Shown in pieces: positions 1 through 10,909 of a stretch of DNA of 64,000 bases. The notes beneath the pieces were generated by a model. That model was not told the DNA's origin, did not search any database, and was given only the letters and a program-made list of their open reading frames with translations. The stretch lies in contig KE561209.1 in assembly GCA_000442015.1 (NCBI GenBank), positions 493,607 through 557,606 of the forward strand, in the 5' to 3' direction. Made by a program: the position numbers and the translations under genes. Numbering within the stretch: position 1 is the first letter of the stretch; every line of letters starts with the position of its first letter. The DNA is from Rozella allomycis CSF55 (lineage: Eukaryota > Rozellomycota).

Positions 1-1502
1 CCAAGGGTAGTGTACTTGACATTAACCTTCTTTATCACTGGGAAAGATTTCAATGCTTCCATGACCTCTTTTCTTTCTTCGCTCTTTAAATCTTTCAATA
101 GAGTTTGCTTTGTTTCTTTTGGCAGAGAAACAAACTTTGGAATATCTAAGCCTCCTTTGGCGCCACTAATCGTCAATGACAAATCATGAGTAAGAAATGG
201 AAGTTGCCAAAAGCTAATCGTTGGATTAGGAAGAGCTTGAATTATCATTTGCGAAACCGATATCATTGACAATAAACTCTCATGATGTCCTTTAGCCATT
301 GCAATCTTTATCATAGTTGGAAGAAACTTTATGGATTGTTCCAGAACTTTTTGCTGCTCTTCATGAAATTTCTCTGGGACCTCAACCCTGAAAATATGCG
401 CGTAAATTAAAGTATGAACTTTAACAGCTATAGCATTCGTGAATTTACGAGATAATTCGTAATAATATCCGTTTTTATCAGCAAATCTTTGTAAATCACT
501 CATAAGCTTTTATATTTTAACATTATCTCTTACCTCCTTTAGTTCTTCATGATCAGGAGTAATCAACGTTTCAAATTCAGATGCGCCACTGATTGCTTCA
601 ATAATATCACCAGGAATCATAACATCCTCAATTAAATGATAAAATGTTTTCGCGGATTTCCTGTAAACCTTCATTTTGGTGTATTTTTTCGATTTTGACC
701 ACCATTGACCCTGGTTAACAAAACAAGTGGCTTTGTACAATTTTATAAGGCATAAAAACTGCCATCAAGATTCCATACAGAAATAAAACTTTAAATCCAT
801 TTTCCTGAGAAACAACCCATGCTGGAAGCGCGATGCCTAAAGAAAATGCTACATCAAGAGACTGACTATCGCTTACTTTGTTGTCCATCAGGATTTCCAT
901 ATTCTTCCCAGTTTTTACGAATATCTTCATCAGTCAATGCTTGGTAAGCCTTTGAAATTTGAATAAACTTTTCATTTGCTTCATCCTTCAAGTCATCAGA
1001 AACTTTGTCAGGATGCCTTGTCAATCAACATAACATTACGTACCATTGTTGCGACAATTTGTAAAACTTTTTCTTAATTTCAGCAGGGCTGGCAGTCTAT
1101 CTTTGAGGGACGAAAAACATTACCCTGTCAATTTCTAAAATTTTAAAGGGATCATAAAATTGATCAACTACTTCCGTTGTGTGGATCACATAATAAGAAT
1201 AGCCAGCTACTAAAATTGCAATCAAAAGTAACAAGTTCCTTTTGTTGTCGACAGGGGAGATGCTTACCAAACCCAAGTGTTCTCTTTGTTTTTACGACTT
1301 TCCAGATATCTAACTTTTCTTTGCATAGGTGGAAATTTTGAAGCCTTGCTTTTAGTGTCAACTACATTTTCTATGGTCTAAAAGTGATGGGCATACTTTT
1401 TTTAGTGCACAAGGCATAAAGGCGTTGCAAAATAAAAATCACTGATACTGTTAGAGTGAAAAACGCAAACGTTAAACCAGTTTCATCAAACGTGTACTTC
1501 AT
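1..1502 (-). CDS. SEC63: SEC63 ER translocon J-protein (C-terminus off the left edge)
   Basis: Membrane J-domain partner of the Sec61 channel that recruits BiP/Kar2 for post-translational import into the ER. Reading leftward from the ATG at 1500-1502, after splicing, there is an N-terminal TM segment, a short loop and a second TM. A J domain follows with an HPD motif, then the family signature NWEEYG..DG, then GIALPAWVV and a third TM. The Sec63 (Brl) domain begins near QWWSKSKKY and includes ASEF, and runs off position 1. At least seven introns of about 26-29 nt are needed, one between W and H of the QWHPD stretch. The ATG lies 57 bp from the divergent MOD5-like start. Domain order and motifs make the family call secure; only the acidic C-terminal tail is missing. 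Confidence 0.93.
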
Positions 1503-1559
1503 CGAACTGTAAATTTCAGAATGATTGTCAACTTTTGAGGGATATTTCCGTTTTCAGTT

Positions 1560-2638
1560 ATGAGCTGCTTGAATCCATTGGCTATTATTGGTGCTACAGC
1601 AGTCGGAAAATCCAGCATGGCAATAAACGTAGCGAAAATAATAGGGGCTGAAATCATATCGTGTGACAGTGTCCAAGTATCATTCATAGTTTTATAAAAG
1701 ATGGTGTATAGAGATTTAACTATTGGATCTAACAGGGTTGTAAATTACGAAAATGTGCCCCATCACCTAGTAGGGTTTCTAGATCTCGATCAACAATTTT
1801 CTGCTGGTGACTTTTATCGCAGTTGTACACACTTAATAAAAGTAAAAGTTGCCCTAAAACATCACAGGAAATACAATCCAGGAACAAGGTACCTTTGATT
1901 GTTGGCGGCGCCATGTTCTACTTGAAATGGCTTTTTGAAGGCCCTCCCCCAACTCCCTTACCTACCCCGATTAAAATAAGAAAAGAAACAGAAAAATTAA
2001 TAGAAGAAGAAGATAACTGGGATTCAACGTAATGAATTAATGTCGTCGTAAAAGATTTGCTAGGGTTGCAATGATAGATCCTATTTATGCACACACCATT
2101 GGATTCAACAACACTAAAAGGCTATACAGGCCTTTAGAAATATTTAAGATGACTGGAAAAGCAATTTCAGACTATTCTTTGCCAGCCACAAATTCAATTC
2201 GCGAATTGAAAGTACACTGTGTACAACTTCAATTATCTGGGAACACCCTCGTGGACATAATTAACAGGAGGTGTCAAAAGATGATAGAACTGGGTCTTTT
2301 GTCAGTAATAGTTCTTTGATGATTACAAAGTACAGGAAGTGGAAAGATTGATTTCAAAAGGGTACAACCCAAGTAATGCAGAATGGTTCAATTCTATTGG
2401 GTATAAACAGTGTTACAATTATTTCATTCTTGAGGAATCTAAACGAAATTTTGATAAATTGCTTGTTGAATTTCAGAATGCAACAAAGAAATATGCAAAG
2501 CAACAAGAGAGATATTTTAAAAAGAAAATAGATGCATGGTTAATTAAACAGGTGAAATATGATCCTGAAAATAAAAATGAAAACATCTCACAAGAAATCG
2601 TTAACATTTTTCAATCAAATCAAATGAGAAAAATATAA
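1560..2638 (+). CDS. MOD5: tRNA dimethylallyltransferase (i6A37; MiaA/MOD5/TRIT1 family)
   Basis: Transfers the dimethylallyl group of DMAPP to A37 of tRNAs that read UNN codons. The protein opens with a P-loop (GATAVGKSS). It continues with SCDSVQ-MVYRDL, VPHHLVGFLD, the VPLIVGG strand, the RPLEIFKMTGK stretch and GYKQ near the C-terminus, all in family order. Four introns restore one frame: 24 nt after VQ, 26 nt after HLIK, 26 nt inside DST, and 31 nt before EVERL. The C-terminal YAKQQERYFKKK helix is present, but I see no C2H2 zinc finger of the kind many eukaryotic members carry. About 320 residues. A mitochondrial presequence is not obvious. Confidence 0.93.
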
Positions 2639-2717
2639 AATAAAATATGATTAACAGACGTTTATTCTTCTATCTATTTTAAAATTTATCAAAATTTATA
2701 ATTATCGAACTTGATAA

Positions 2718-3965
2718 CTAATTGGAAGTGTCTAGAAACCCCATCACATCATCAACATCTTTTAGCCCTTCTAGAACTTTCAATAGCTGCAAAAGTTCTA
2801 CTTAAAATTTAAATTTAAAAGTACCTGTATCGTTAGGATCGCTAAACCATGAGGTTACAGGCAAAGCGTTTTTTGGATGAAACATGTACGAAGCAGGTGA
2901 ATTGTCAACAATAATTATGTTTTTCAACTCTCTGCCGAGTTTTCCCATGTCTTTCACGAAGATACCTTTGTGATTATGACATGCTTCTCGAAACAATCGA
3001 TGTCGAACAACTTTTTGCTTGTCCAATAAATCTATGACAGGGTCGGCATACTAACAAAGAAATTGTGGAAAATTTACTTTTGCTAAACTTGCAGTGAAGA
3101 CAACAATTTCGTACCACTCGCCAACTCTCTTTAAAAAGTGATCAACGTTGGGTCGTTTCAAAACGTACACGCTATGTATTGTGGAGTCTATCATAACTGG
3201 AATTACAAAATCTGGATTCGGAACAGGTTTAAATGATGAATGAACTAAAGTTTCGTCCAGGTCTAAAACCAAACACTTTTTTCCGGCATCTTGAGGAAGT
3301 ATGGGCTTCAAAAATCCCTATCTTTCTTTATCAGATTATTTACGCTGTTTCTCGTTATAGTCATATCATCGGTCTCGTTCGACGGCAAAGGTAAACTACG
3401 AATAATAGTCTTGTTTTTCTTAATCTCTATGTTTGACGCCAATTTAGCCTTCTTGTCATTTTCAAAGTTCAAGCAACAGGTGAAAAGATTCTTTATCGAA
3501 AAGCTATTTCGCTTAATTTTATCGTCCAATATAGTTGTATTTTCTTTACTGGGATTGATTTGCGTAATAGGATTGTCGTCATCTTTTAACATTGGCAAAT
3601 TTTCAGGAATTGTTGCTACTCTACTATTTGGTGGTTCTACAATAACTGGAATATCCTTGGCCAAAACCGTTCCTTCTAATCATTTTTCTTAAAACATATT
3701 ATTACTAGAACTTCCAACGGGCGAACTAGATTCTGAAGAGCGTCTACTACTTCGAGATGATTCTCTTTTTATTGCTATTTTTTCATGTGAATTAAAATTA
3801 CTGTGGCGTATGGAAACTCTTGATGGCGCTGGTGGAATGGCTACGCGGATTCCTATTCATGTATTTTAAAAATGATATACTTGCACTACTAGCTCGGCTT
3901 CTATCAGATATCGACCTCCGATCCGATATGTCGGGGCTTTGTGAGTCCGTCGAAACCGAGTTCAT
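2718..3965 (-). CDS. PSR1/SCP-type CTD-like phosphatase (HAD family, NIF domain)
   Basis: HAD-superfamily protein phosphatase of the FCP1/SCP group, closest by eye to yeast PSR1/PSR2. The catalytic domain contains the DxDxT motif (LDLDETLVH), [33 protein letters not shown] and [11 protein letters not shown], and ends in LKDVDDV. It is preceded by about 190 residues of Ser/Arg-rich low-complexity sequence, as in PSR1. Five introns of 26-30 nt join the parts; one 27-nt intron falls between SLAK and YADP. The ATG at 3963-3965 has an in-frame TGA just upstream, so this start is well supported. N-terminal CC residues that could be lipidated are not evident. Lies 62 bp downstream of the prefoldin gene on the same strand. 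Confidence 0.9.
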
Positions 3966-4027
3966 CAGTGGCGTAGTTACTCAAACACTCGCTCAAAATA
4001 TAGATTTTACACAGTTGATCAAATATA

Positions 4028-4644
4028 TTATTTATTTTTCGCACTCTTTGCATTTTTTACAATATGATTGTATATTCTAGCCAATGCTAATATAAGAAAA
4101 TGAAGTTGCATTTACTGACTTCTAAAGTTGTTATTTGCTCACGAAGATAGTACGCATCTGCATCTAACTGTTTGATACTCTTTTCAGCAATAGCTTGCTT
4201 CCCCAATAAGAGATCTTTTGCCTCATTAATTTCGTATTCAACCATGACGTTTGCCTATTTGAGAAAGAATACATAATAGTTACCCCGAGCCACAAACAAA
4301 CTTTATCAGTAACTGGTAAAGTAGCATTAGCATAAAGAGTATCGCTTAGCTCAAACCTAGTTTCTAAGGCCTGGTCTTTGTCCTCGTCTCTCTTTTCAAG
4401 AATGTAATCGATAGCACTAATAGATTTCTTAATTTCAGGAAGTTTGCCGCCTATTTTCATCTTTCTTTGAAGAATGTTAATTTCTGCGTGCTTGATTCTG
4501 TTTAACATTTCATCATAAGACTTCATTGCTTCCTCAGGTGTTTTTCCCTCTTGAAAATATTGCTCAACATTTTCCTGAATATTTAACATAAATATAACTT
4601 ACAAAGAAAGGCGCTTTTGGTATGGTCTCCTGGATGGTAGTCAT
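4028..4644 (-). CDS. PAC10: Prefoldin subunit 3 (VBP1/PAC10)
   Basis: Alpha-type subunit of the hexameric prefoldin chaperone that hands nascent actin and tubulin to CCT. The N-terminal IPKAPFF precedes a long coiled coil, then ETRFELSDTLYANA, the hallmark TDKVCLWLGANVM, and a second coiled coil ending LEVTLARIYN. Three introns (28, 29, 29 nt) are needed: after APFF, inside LG|AN, and before the last exon. About 175 residues, close to the usual family size. It starts 28 bp from the divergent YAF9/GAS41 gene, so the two probably share a promoter. Confidence 0.93.
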
Positions 4645-4672
4645 TTTTCTTTGCAAATTTCTAAAAACGCTC

Positions 4673-5418
4673 ATGGAATTTCAACCAGAGAGAAAAAAGG
4701 TAAATGAATATATATATTTGAAAATGGGGCACTATACTTTACAGACCTATTCTCTATGGGTCAAAAGCGACACCCATAGAAAATCCGGCGGTGGACGGTC
4801 ACACGCATAGGTGGACTATTTTTGTAAGAACAGTGGTTCCAAATGAGGAAGCCGGATCTTTTATCAGAAAAGTAGTTTTTCGACTACATGAGTCATTTAA
4901 TAATCCTGTTAGAAGTACGTCATGAATCCATGCATTACCAAGGCATAGAAAAGGAGCCATTTGAAATCCAAGAAACAGGTAACTTCATCAAAGAAAAAAT
5001 AGAGGATGGGGTGAATTCGACATAAATATCAAAATATATCCTCTTGACCCTACAGAGAAACCAGTTAGTCTTACTTTACCATTAAAACTATTTCCAGGCG
5101 ACGATACAATAACTTTACCAGACTCCACTATATTAAATGAAAGGTAATTCAAAGTCATGTAATTAAAAATGGTACGAAGAGCTAGTTTTTCATGAGCCTA
5201 CGACATTTATGTATCAGATTCTTACAGAAGATTCAACTGAAGATTACTCATCACATTTGCCGAATGAATGTAATTTCTTTTCCATTTAATAATAAGGGAA
5301 GAAAAGGGAAGAGGACGAAATCCAAAACATACGATTAGTGATGAGCGAAGTAGAAAAAGAAATTAAAATTCTTGAACGTAAAAAGGAAGAATTACAAAGT
5401 GAGCTACGTATGCTATAA
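4673..5418 (+). CDS. YAF9: YEATS-domain protein YAF9/GAS41
   Basis: Histone acyl-lysine reader and subunit of SWR1/NuA4-type complexes. The YEATS fold is clear: PILYGS near the N-terminus, DGHTHRWTIFVR, FIRKVVFRLHESF, PFEIQETGWGEFDI, then strands up to the FHEPT segment. The C-terminal helix (SEVEKEIKILERKKEELQ) is the coiled coil typical of Yaf9/GAS41. The DGHTH spelling resembles animal GAS41. The first exon (MEFQPERKK) fits the GAS41 N-terminus, but the junction between about 4,700 and 4,750 does not resolve cleanly into canonical short introns. Start and first intron are therefore tentative; the rest is secure. Confidence 0.85.
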
Positions 5419-5556
5419 TATTAGAACAATAAAATCTATATCATGGTTGCTATTTATAACGATTGGTTTAAAATTTATTTTCACTTTGTACCAATCATAC
5501 TTTTGCATGATACTTCTAGCTATATATAATACGAAAGTGTAATTTTTTATTTCAAG

Positions 5557-6094
5557 ATTCACCAAAATTACTTCTATCAAATCACTTCGTGAAAAAGCTA
5601 GACATTTTCTCCATTGTCGCTCTTATCATATATGCCTTTTAATATTGATTCTACTGGATTTGATATTGCTATTTTCTGAACACATAATGTTGATTCTGGA
5701 AAAGCAAATGTCGACAAACGTGACTAAGAATTCTCAATCACATCAAAAAAAGTATGAGAACATAGAGAAGTGTTTGTCAAGCGCTAGTATAATCATAGTC
5801 TCTATATTTTTGTTTGAAATAATCCTGGCGATATTCGCGAGAGGGATTAAGTACTTTAAAAGCGTTGCCAATATTTTGGAAACCATCATTATACTAGGCG
5901 CCTTTATCATCGAGGTAGTTTTGCCGAAAAACTTTAAGGAAATAGGTTCAATGTTGATCTGCACCCGTATTATAAAACTTTTCCGATTGATGATGGTTGT
6001 CGCTGATACCACAAAGGAAGTAAGCGAAAAACAGATTCAAGCGTTACAAATCAAAATAAAAGATCTTGAAAAACAAATTCAAGTAACTAAATAA
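5557..6094 (+). CDS. Voltage-gated proton channel (Hv1-like), 5' end unresolved
   Basis: Stand-alone voltage-sensor protein. Four hydrophobic helices are visible. S1 has an acidic residue in LILLDLILLFSE, the place of the Hv1 selectivity Asp. S2 is SIFLFEIILAIF. S3 is LETIIILGAFIIEVVL, with Glu where Hv1 has Asp. S4 is CTRIIKLFRLMM, three basic residues spaced by three. A charged coiled coil (KQIQALQIKIKDLEKQIQ) follows S4, as in dimeric Hv1. A pre-S1 SLREKARHFLH stretch also fits. No pore domain follows, which argues against a Kv or Nav channel. The first exon(s), somewhere in 5,440-5,556, could not be joined in frame. Its stop lies 7 bp from the convergent MFSD1-like stop. Confidence 0.75.
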
Positions 6095-6101
6095 AATATA
6101 T

Positions 6102-7379
6102 TTATCGTATAAAGACAAAAATAAAACTAAATATCGTCCCGGTTAAACTAATGACAATAAACAAAATTTCAACAGCGATAAAGCTACCAAATTGAACTCT
6201 TACGTAAGCAACTAGCAACGGAAACAAACTGAGTGCCATGTTCAAAAATACTGACACTAGACCGTAAGCCTTTCCGACGGTATTTACATCTACAATTACT
6301 GACACTAGTGGCCATGAAACAGCTGCTAGTAAAGAATATGATAATCCAAATATTAAAAGGCATACAATAACATGAGCATTTGTAAAAGCAAACATAAAGT
6401 GAGAAATTGCAATAAATATGGAGGCAATGGGCAAAATATATTTGCTGTTGAAACTCGATTTGTCTAAAATATATCCCAAGAATGGATTCAATACTGCTGA
6501 CAACAAATCAGGAAGTGCCATATACTTGCCAGCTTCAGTGTTTGAAAAATTATATTTGAATTGATAAAAGTCAGATGAAATATGCACAAATGGATTTATA
6601 GCCCCGTAAGAAAACATAACAACTAAGATGAGTATATAAAACTTGATTGGAAAGCCAAGTAACAAGCGCTCTCGAATTCCATCATGTTTAGTGGTGTTAA
6701 ATTCTTCATTTTCCTCGTCTAAATCCCGATTTTCCAATTTCTCATAACTTTGCATTTGATATTTAAATCGCTTGTGTAATTTTACAAGTATTAAAGCACA
6801 TGCGAATCCAAAAACACACATTCCAAACCCAACCCAATTAGCGGCAAGTATTCCTTTCGCATTTGCAATTATAGGTGACAAATTGTCAGTAGAGACGGAG
6901 GCTAAACGTACTATCGTTAAATTTATTCCGAGTGCGAGCGATAAATATTTTTCTCTAAAAGTATTCAGATACAATACTGGTTTGCGATACTTCAAGCGTC
7001 TCACCGCCCAATCCAAATACAAATCTTCCTAGAAGCATGGTTGGAAAAGATTTTAAAGTCAAGCCAATTGAAAAGATAAAATGGCCGAACACAACTAGAA
7101 TGCCAAAAACAATTAATGTTGTTGTTGTTCCATATTTGTCAACTAAAATCCCGCCTATTAATGGCAAAATCGTATTTGGAAACGAATATACGCTATATAA
7201 CAAATTCAATTGGTATTGATGCTCATCATAAGTTGTATTCATGTATTTATGAATAGGCTTGTTTAATGAAGCAGGTATGTCATAGCACTATTTCACTTAC
7301 AAATAAACCTTACGTAGTAAGACCCAAAAACAATGAAACACGAGAAAAATAGAATTATCCATTGATCATATTTAGACAT
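6102..7379 (-). CDS. MFSD1-like major facilitator transporter
   Basis: Twelve-helix transporter of the MFSD1 branch of the MFS; animal members are lysosomal dipeptide uniporters. Diagnostic stretches are CFIVFGSYYCYDIPA near TM1, LLYSVYSFPN, PLIGGILVDKYG, GRFVFGLGGE, NPFLGYILDK and FGLSYSLLAAVSWP. A 26-nt intron lies after GSYY. A one-base frameshift at the A4 run 6957-6960 breaks the conserved VSEYF-REKYLSL segment. Removing it as an intron would delete conserved residues, so an assembly or sequencing indel is more likely. About 410 residues, normal for the family. A hydrophilic loop of about 45 residues separates TM6 and TM7. Confidence 0.85.
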
Positions 7380-7503
7380 TGATAATACGCCACAAACATA
7401 GATTTAGTAAAAGTATGAAGGAAATCATATCTATCGCGGCGAAATCAGCATCAAGACATGTCAAATCAATATTTTGATGCGAAAACATAAACAAAAGGAC
7501 ATT

Positions 7504-9923
7504 ATGACAACGTATGAGGATTCCGTTTATCAACGCCAATTATCTGGCAATGAAAGTGTGCCCAGTAAAGGGCCAATTTTTGGAAGCGGAGGATTTGAAA
7601 ATAAGAAGTCATCAGAGTAACATATTGAACGCTGAATCACAGAAAAGAAGAATTTAATATTGAGAATGCTAAAAGAGCAATTCATTATGATAAAAGAAAA
7701 ATTGTGTTCATATGCGTAATTAAGTGCTTCTTTCGTTTCTTAGGTGTGTTTCATGTTTTTTGTGTTCTCTCTTGGGATCATTATAGCATCCAAGATGAAC
7801 TGGATTAGCAATGTCTACTCTGGCAGCATCTCTTTATGTAATTACTATGGGGTGAATTGATTAAAGTTATTTCAGTTTGTTGGATAACGGTCCAATTGTG
7901 TAGACTTTCATTTACCAGCTATTCAATTTTGTATGCAACTTTGATCCCTTTCTCTGTCCTCCAGTTTGTGGCTCGAGAATCTCGGGGCTCCTTAACCTTA
8001 ATTTGGCTTTGTTGCCTTATACAAATAGTATTTCATGTTGTACGCTTTACCGACAATAGGCATAAGTTTCTTATTTTTCTTTATAATGGTAAAAATAGAG
8101 GGATACCAAAACAGTTGTACACATGGTCATTGAATTGGCTTACACTGATATAATGAAGTCGGATAATGCGTCAACAATACATCCTCTCTTTAAGCCTCTT
8201 AAAATTGATTCTGCATTGAACACGGGATGGATTAAAATATATTTCTTTTTTATTACTTCGCTAATGATATATCCATTATACAGATTTCAAAAGTACTTCA
8301 ATGATACGTTGATTAGTCGTGAAACACGATTCTACAAATTGCAAAATACAAACAACGAACTATTGAAACAGATTTACCGGTAATTCTTAGATTTGACAGG
8401 GAAAGAAAAAAGTCAAAGGTGGATGACTTGAATTCACCCTTGAACTACGTAATTGATAAGATCAAGTTGTTGAATACTATGTGTAAATGGAGATGTGATT
8501 TAATAAAGTAAACGACCCTAAAGATCAGGAAGAAATGGAACAAGTTCTATTCACCTTGGCTAGCAATGAATTTTACGTTCCGAATTTTAAAGAATTGCAA
8601 TCTGGTAGCGCTTGTTAAAATTCGATTTATCAGATGAAGAAGTGTTTTCGTATTTAAACAATTTTGTACCCGACGTTCTATCAAAGTCTTCAACATGGCA
8701 AACTGCGTCAAGCGCTTCACCTAGCACAGTATCTCAGCCTTTAGTATTATTTCGTAGTTTCTACAAAGCGATTCAATGATTTTTTCAAATACATTACTTC
8801 CTGTTGAATCAGAAGAGAGGGTTCTTGAATCTTCAATCCACTGTCCACAATTGGCATTGTCATTTATTAATGACAGTGTAGACCAATGGGAATTCGATGT
8901 TTTTGTTTTTAATGAGTTGAGTGAAGGTAAAAAAAGTAGATATTTGTTAAAAGGAAAACCTCTAAAAACTTTATCTTACGTTCTGTTTGAAAAATACAAA
9001 TTCTTTTCCACTTTTAAAGTCGACATATCGATGTTTTTTCGTTACATTGATATGATTGAGTCTAAATATGAAGTAACACCAAGGATCCTTAATTATGTAG
9101 AATAATCCCTATCACAATCACATACATGCGACTGATGTCCTTCAAACTGTACACTCATTAGTTACAAACCATAACTTAATTGAGCTTTTGACCATAGAGG
9201 TAACATCATCTAACTATCTGATATTTTCTTAGGATTGTTTCATCCTGCTACTGTCTGCTGTTGTTCACGATGTTCAACACCCAGGTGTTAACAATTCATT
9301 CATGATAAACTCAAGTTCTCCATTAGCATTAAAATACAATGACATGTCCGTTTTAGAGAATATGCATTGTTACGTTGCATTTTCTACAATGCTAGAAAAG
9401 GACTTGAATATTTTAAATGGATTTTCGCGAGATCAGTACAGACGAGTACGGTCAGGTATTATATCTACGGTGCTCGCAACCGATATGGCCAAGCATTACG
9501 AATACATTACTAAATTCAAAAATAAAATTTCTGGAAACGGTAAGCTCAAAATAGGAGATTTTAAGAGGATTCTCTATTAATGATGTTAAAGATAGACAAT
9601 TAATCATGGATATGACTATTAAATGTGCGGATATAAGCAATCCTTCAAAGCCGCATTATATCGCTTACAAATGGTCCAATTTGATTCTGGATGAGTTTTT
9701 TCAGCAAGGAGATAAAGAAAAGAAATTGGGCATACCAGTTTCCATGTTTATGGATAGGCAATCTACAAATATGGCAAAATGCCAATTAGGCTTTATAGAT
9801 TACATCGTTTTACCTTTATATGAGGCATGGGATCTGTACATGGTTGAGAATGGTGATCATCGATATTTAGACAACATTCACTCTAATAGAGACTATTGGG
9901 AAGAAGAAATAAAGCGGCATTAA
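7504..9923 (+). CDS. Six-TM membrane cyclic-nucleotide phosphodiesterase (class I)
   Basis: Hydrolyses cAMP and/or cGMP. The C-terminal half is a class I PDE domain. It carries NPYHNHIHATDV (metal/proton-donor His), HDVQHPGVNN (the HDx2Hx4N signature), SVLENMHC, CADISNPSKP and LPLYEAW. The N-terminal third, once introns of 20-29 nt are removed, shows about six hydrophobic segments between roughly residues 60 and 260. A linker containing SPLNYVIDKIKLL precedes the catalytic domain. The TM region lacks the TM7 lysine signature of microbial rhodopsins, so it is not a rhodopsin-PDE. A one-base frameshift near 9101-9106 interrupts the sequence just before NPYHNH. About 715 residues. The stop is 4 bp from the convergent downstream gene. 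Confidence 0.85.
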
Positions 9924-9927
9924 ACAT

Positions 9928-10746
9928 TTATAATGGTTTATTAATTTTTTGCAATTCAATAAGAGGATTTCCTTGAAAGTCTTCATCTTTCAAACCCAAA
10001 ATTAGTTTCGAGCCGTACCTAAATAGTTTAGAGACTTAATTTTACAAGCCTATAATTCCCGTGTTATTTATCAAATCATTAATTAAAGCGCCTTCTTTTG
10101 ACATGTTAAATTTCTTTGATGACATATTGAAGATTAACATGACAAGGGCAATAATTTTTTCTGATTGGTGCCGTAAGGAATCAAGTCTATAATAGAGACT
10201 GAACAAAATAGAAAAATCTAGCCTTGAAATGGAATCTTTGCAAACATAGAAATTCGTTTCATAAAATGGTGCATTGGGTCCAGGGTCTTTCATGGGGATT
10301 AAGAATAATTTGTAAAGCAAATAAGCTGCTTTAACGATTAATAATTCATCTGATAAAGTAATTAAACGGCCAATATATGAGCTTAAAATTTGGTAAAACT
10401 TTTTTGTAACCAAAGGATTAGTATTTGGCGTTAATCTGTACAGGAGCCCAAATTGTTCAACGACGGAAGCATAAAATACTTTTTCTTCTTTCGTAGATCC
10501 TGCTGTAACGCAAAGAAAATCTCTTTCCAGTTGCATCCTTTGTTTTGAAGAATCATTTGCAAGGGAATTGTATAATTCAAGACCAATCCATCTCTCTTAA
10601 CATTAGAATAATTTAATACAATTGCAAATTGTTTATCTTCCAGAACTTCGCTCTTTATCATCAACTTTATTCTTTCAACTAGTTTTTCTCTTTCAAGATT
10701 TTCTAGTCCTTGATTTTTTTTCTTAACATTAATTAATATTTATAAT
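9928..10746 (-). CDS. Unrecognised large helical protein, C-terminal part
   Basis: I do not recognise the family. The translation is Leu/Ile-rich and helical, with no TM segments or catalytic motifs, suggesting an armadillo/HEAT-like scaffold. A 27-nt intron near 10,045 gives a C-terminus ending INKPL. A probable one-base indel near 10,535-10,555 separates two good frames. The 5' edge is cut at the N at 10,747. The last 73 bases (10,674-10,746) recur almost exactly at 18,191-18,263, where the rest of the gene appears to continue. This segment and 18,191-20,224 are therefore read as one split gene. Confidence 0.55.
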
Positions 10747-10747
10747 N

Positions 10748-10908
10748 CTACTAACTCCGAATCAGGAGAAACTTTACCTGGAATTGAAGTTTGAAAATGA
10801 AGACGCTCGAGAAAACTTTCATTGTGTCAGGAACTTTCTATCTCAAGTTGCACAACGTGAAGAAGCACAAGCAAGAACAACTGAGTTGAGAAAGGCATGG
10901 AAAGCAGG
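10748..10908 (+). repeat. 161-bp duplicate of the copia gag segment between two Ns
   Basis: This island lies between the Ns at 10,747 and 10,909. By eye it matches 11,127-11,287 base for base. It encodes part of the gag-like region of the copia remnant immediately downstream. It is probably a small leftover contig or read cluster placed by scaffolding rather than a genomic repeat. Confidence 0.85.
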
Positions 10909-10909
10909 N

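Noticed and set aside
3820-4080. Plus-strand open frame of 86 codons
   Set aside because: It is the shadow of the minus-strand N-terminal exon of the PSR1-like gene, which splices cleanly.
7504-8400. Rhodopsin-phosphodiesterase fusion
   Set aside because: Only about six TM segments are seen and no retinal-binding lysine motif in a seventh helix.
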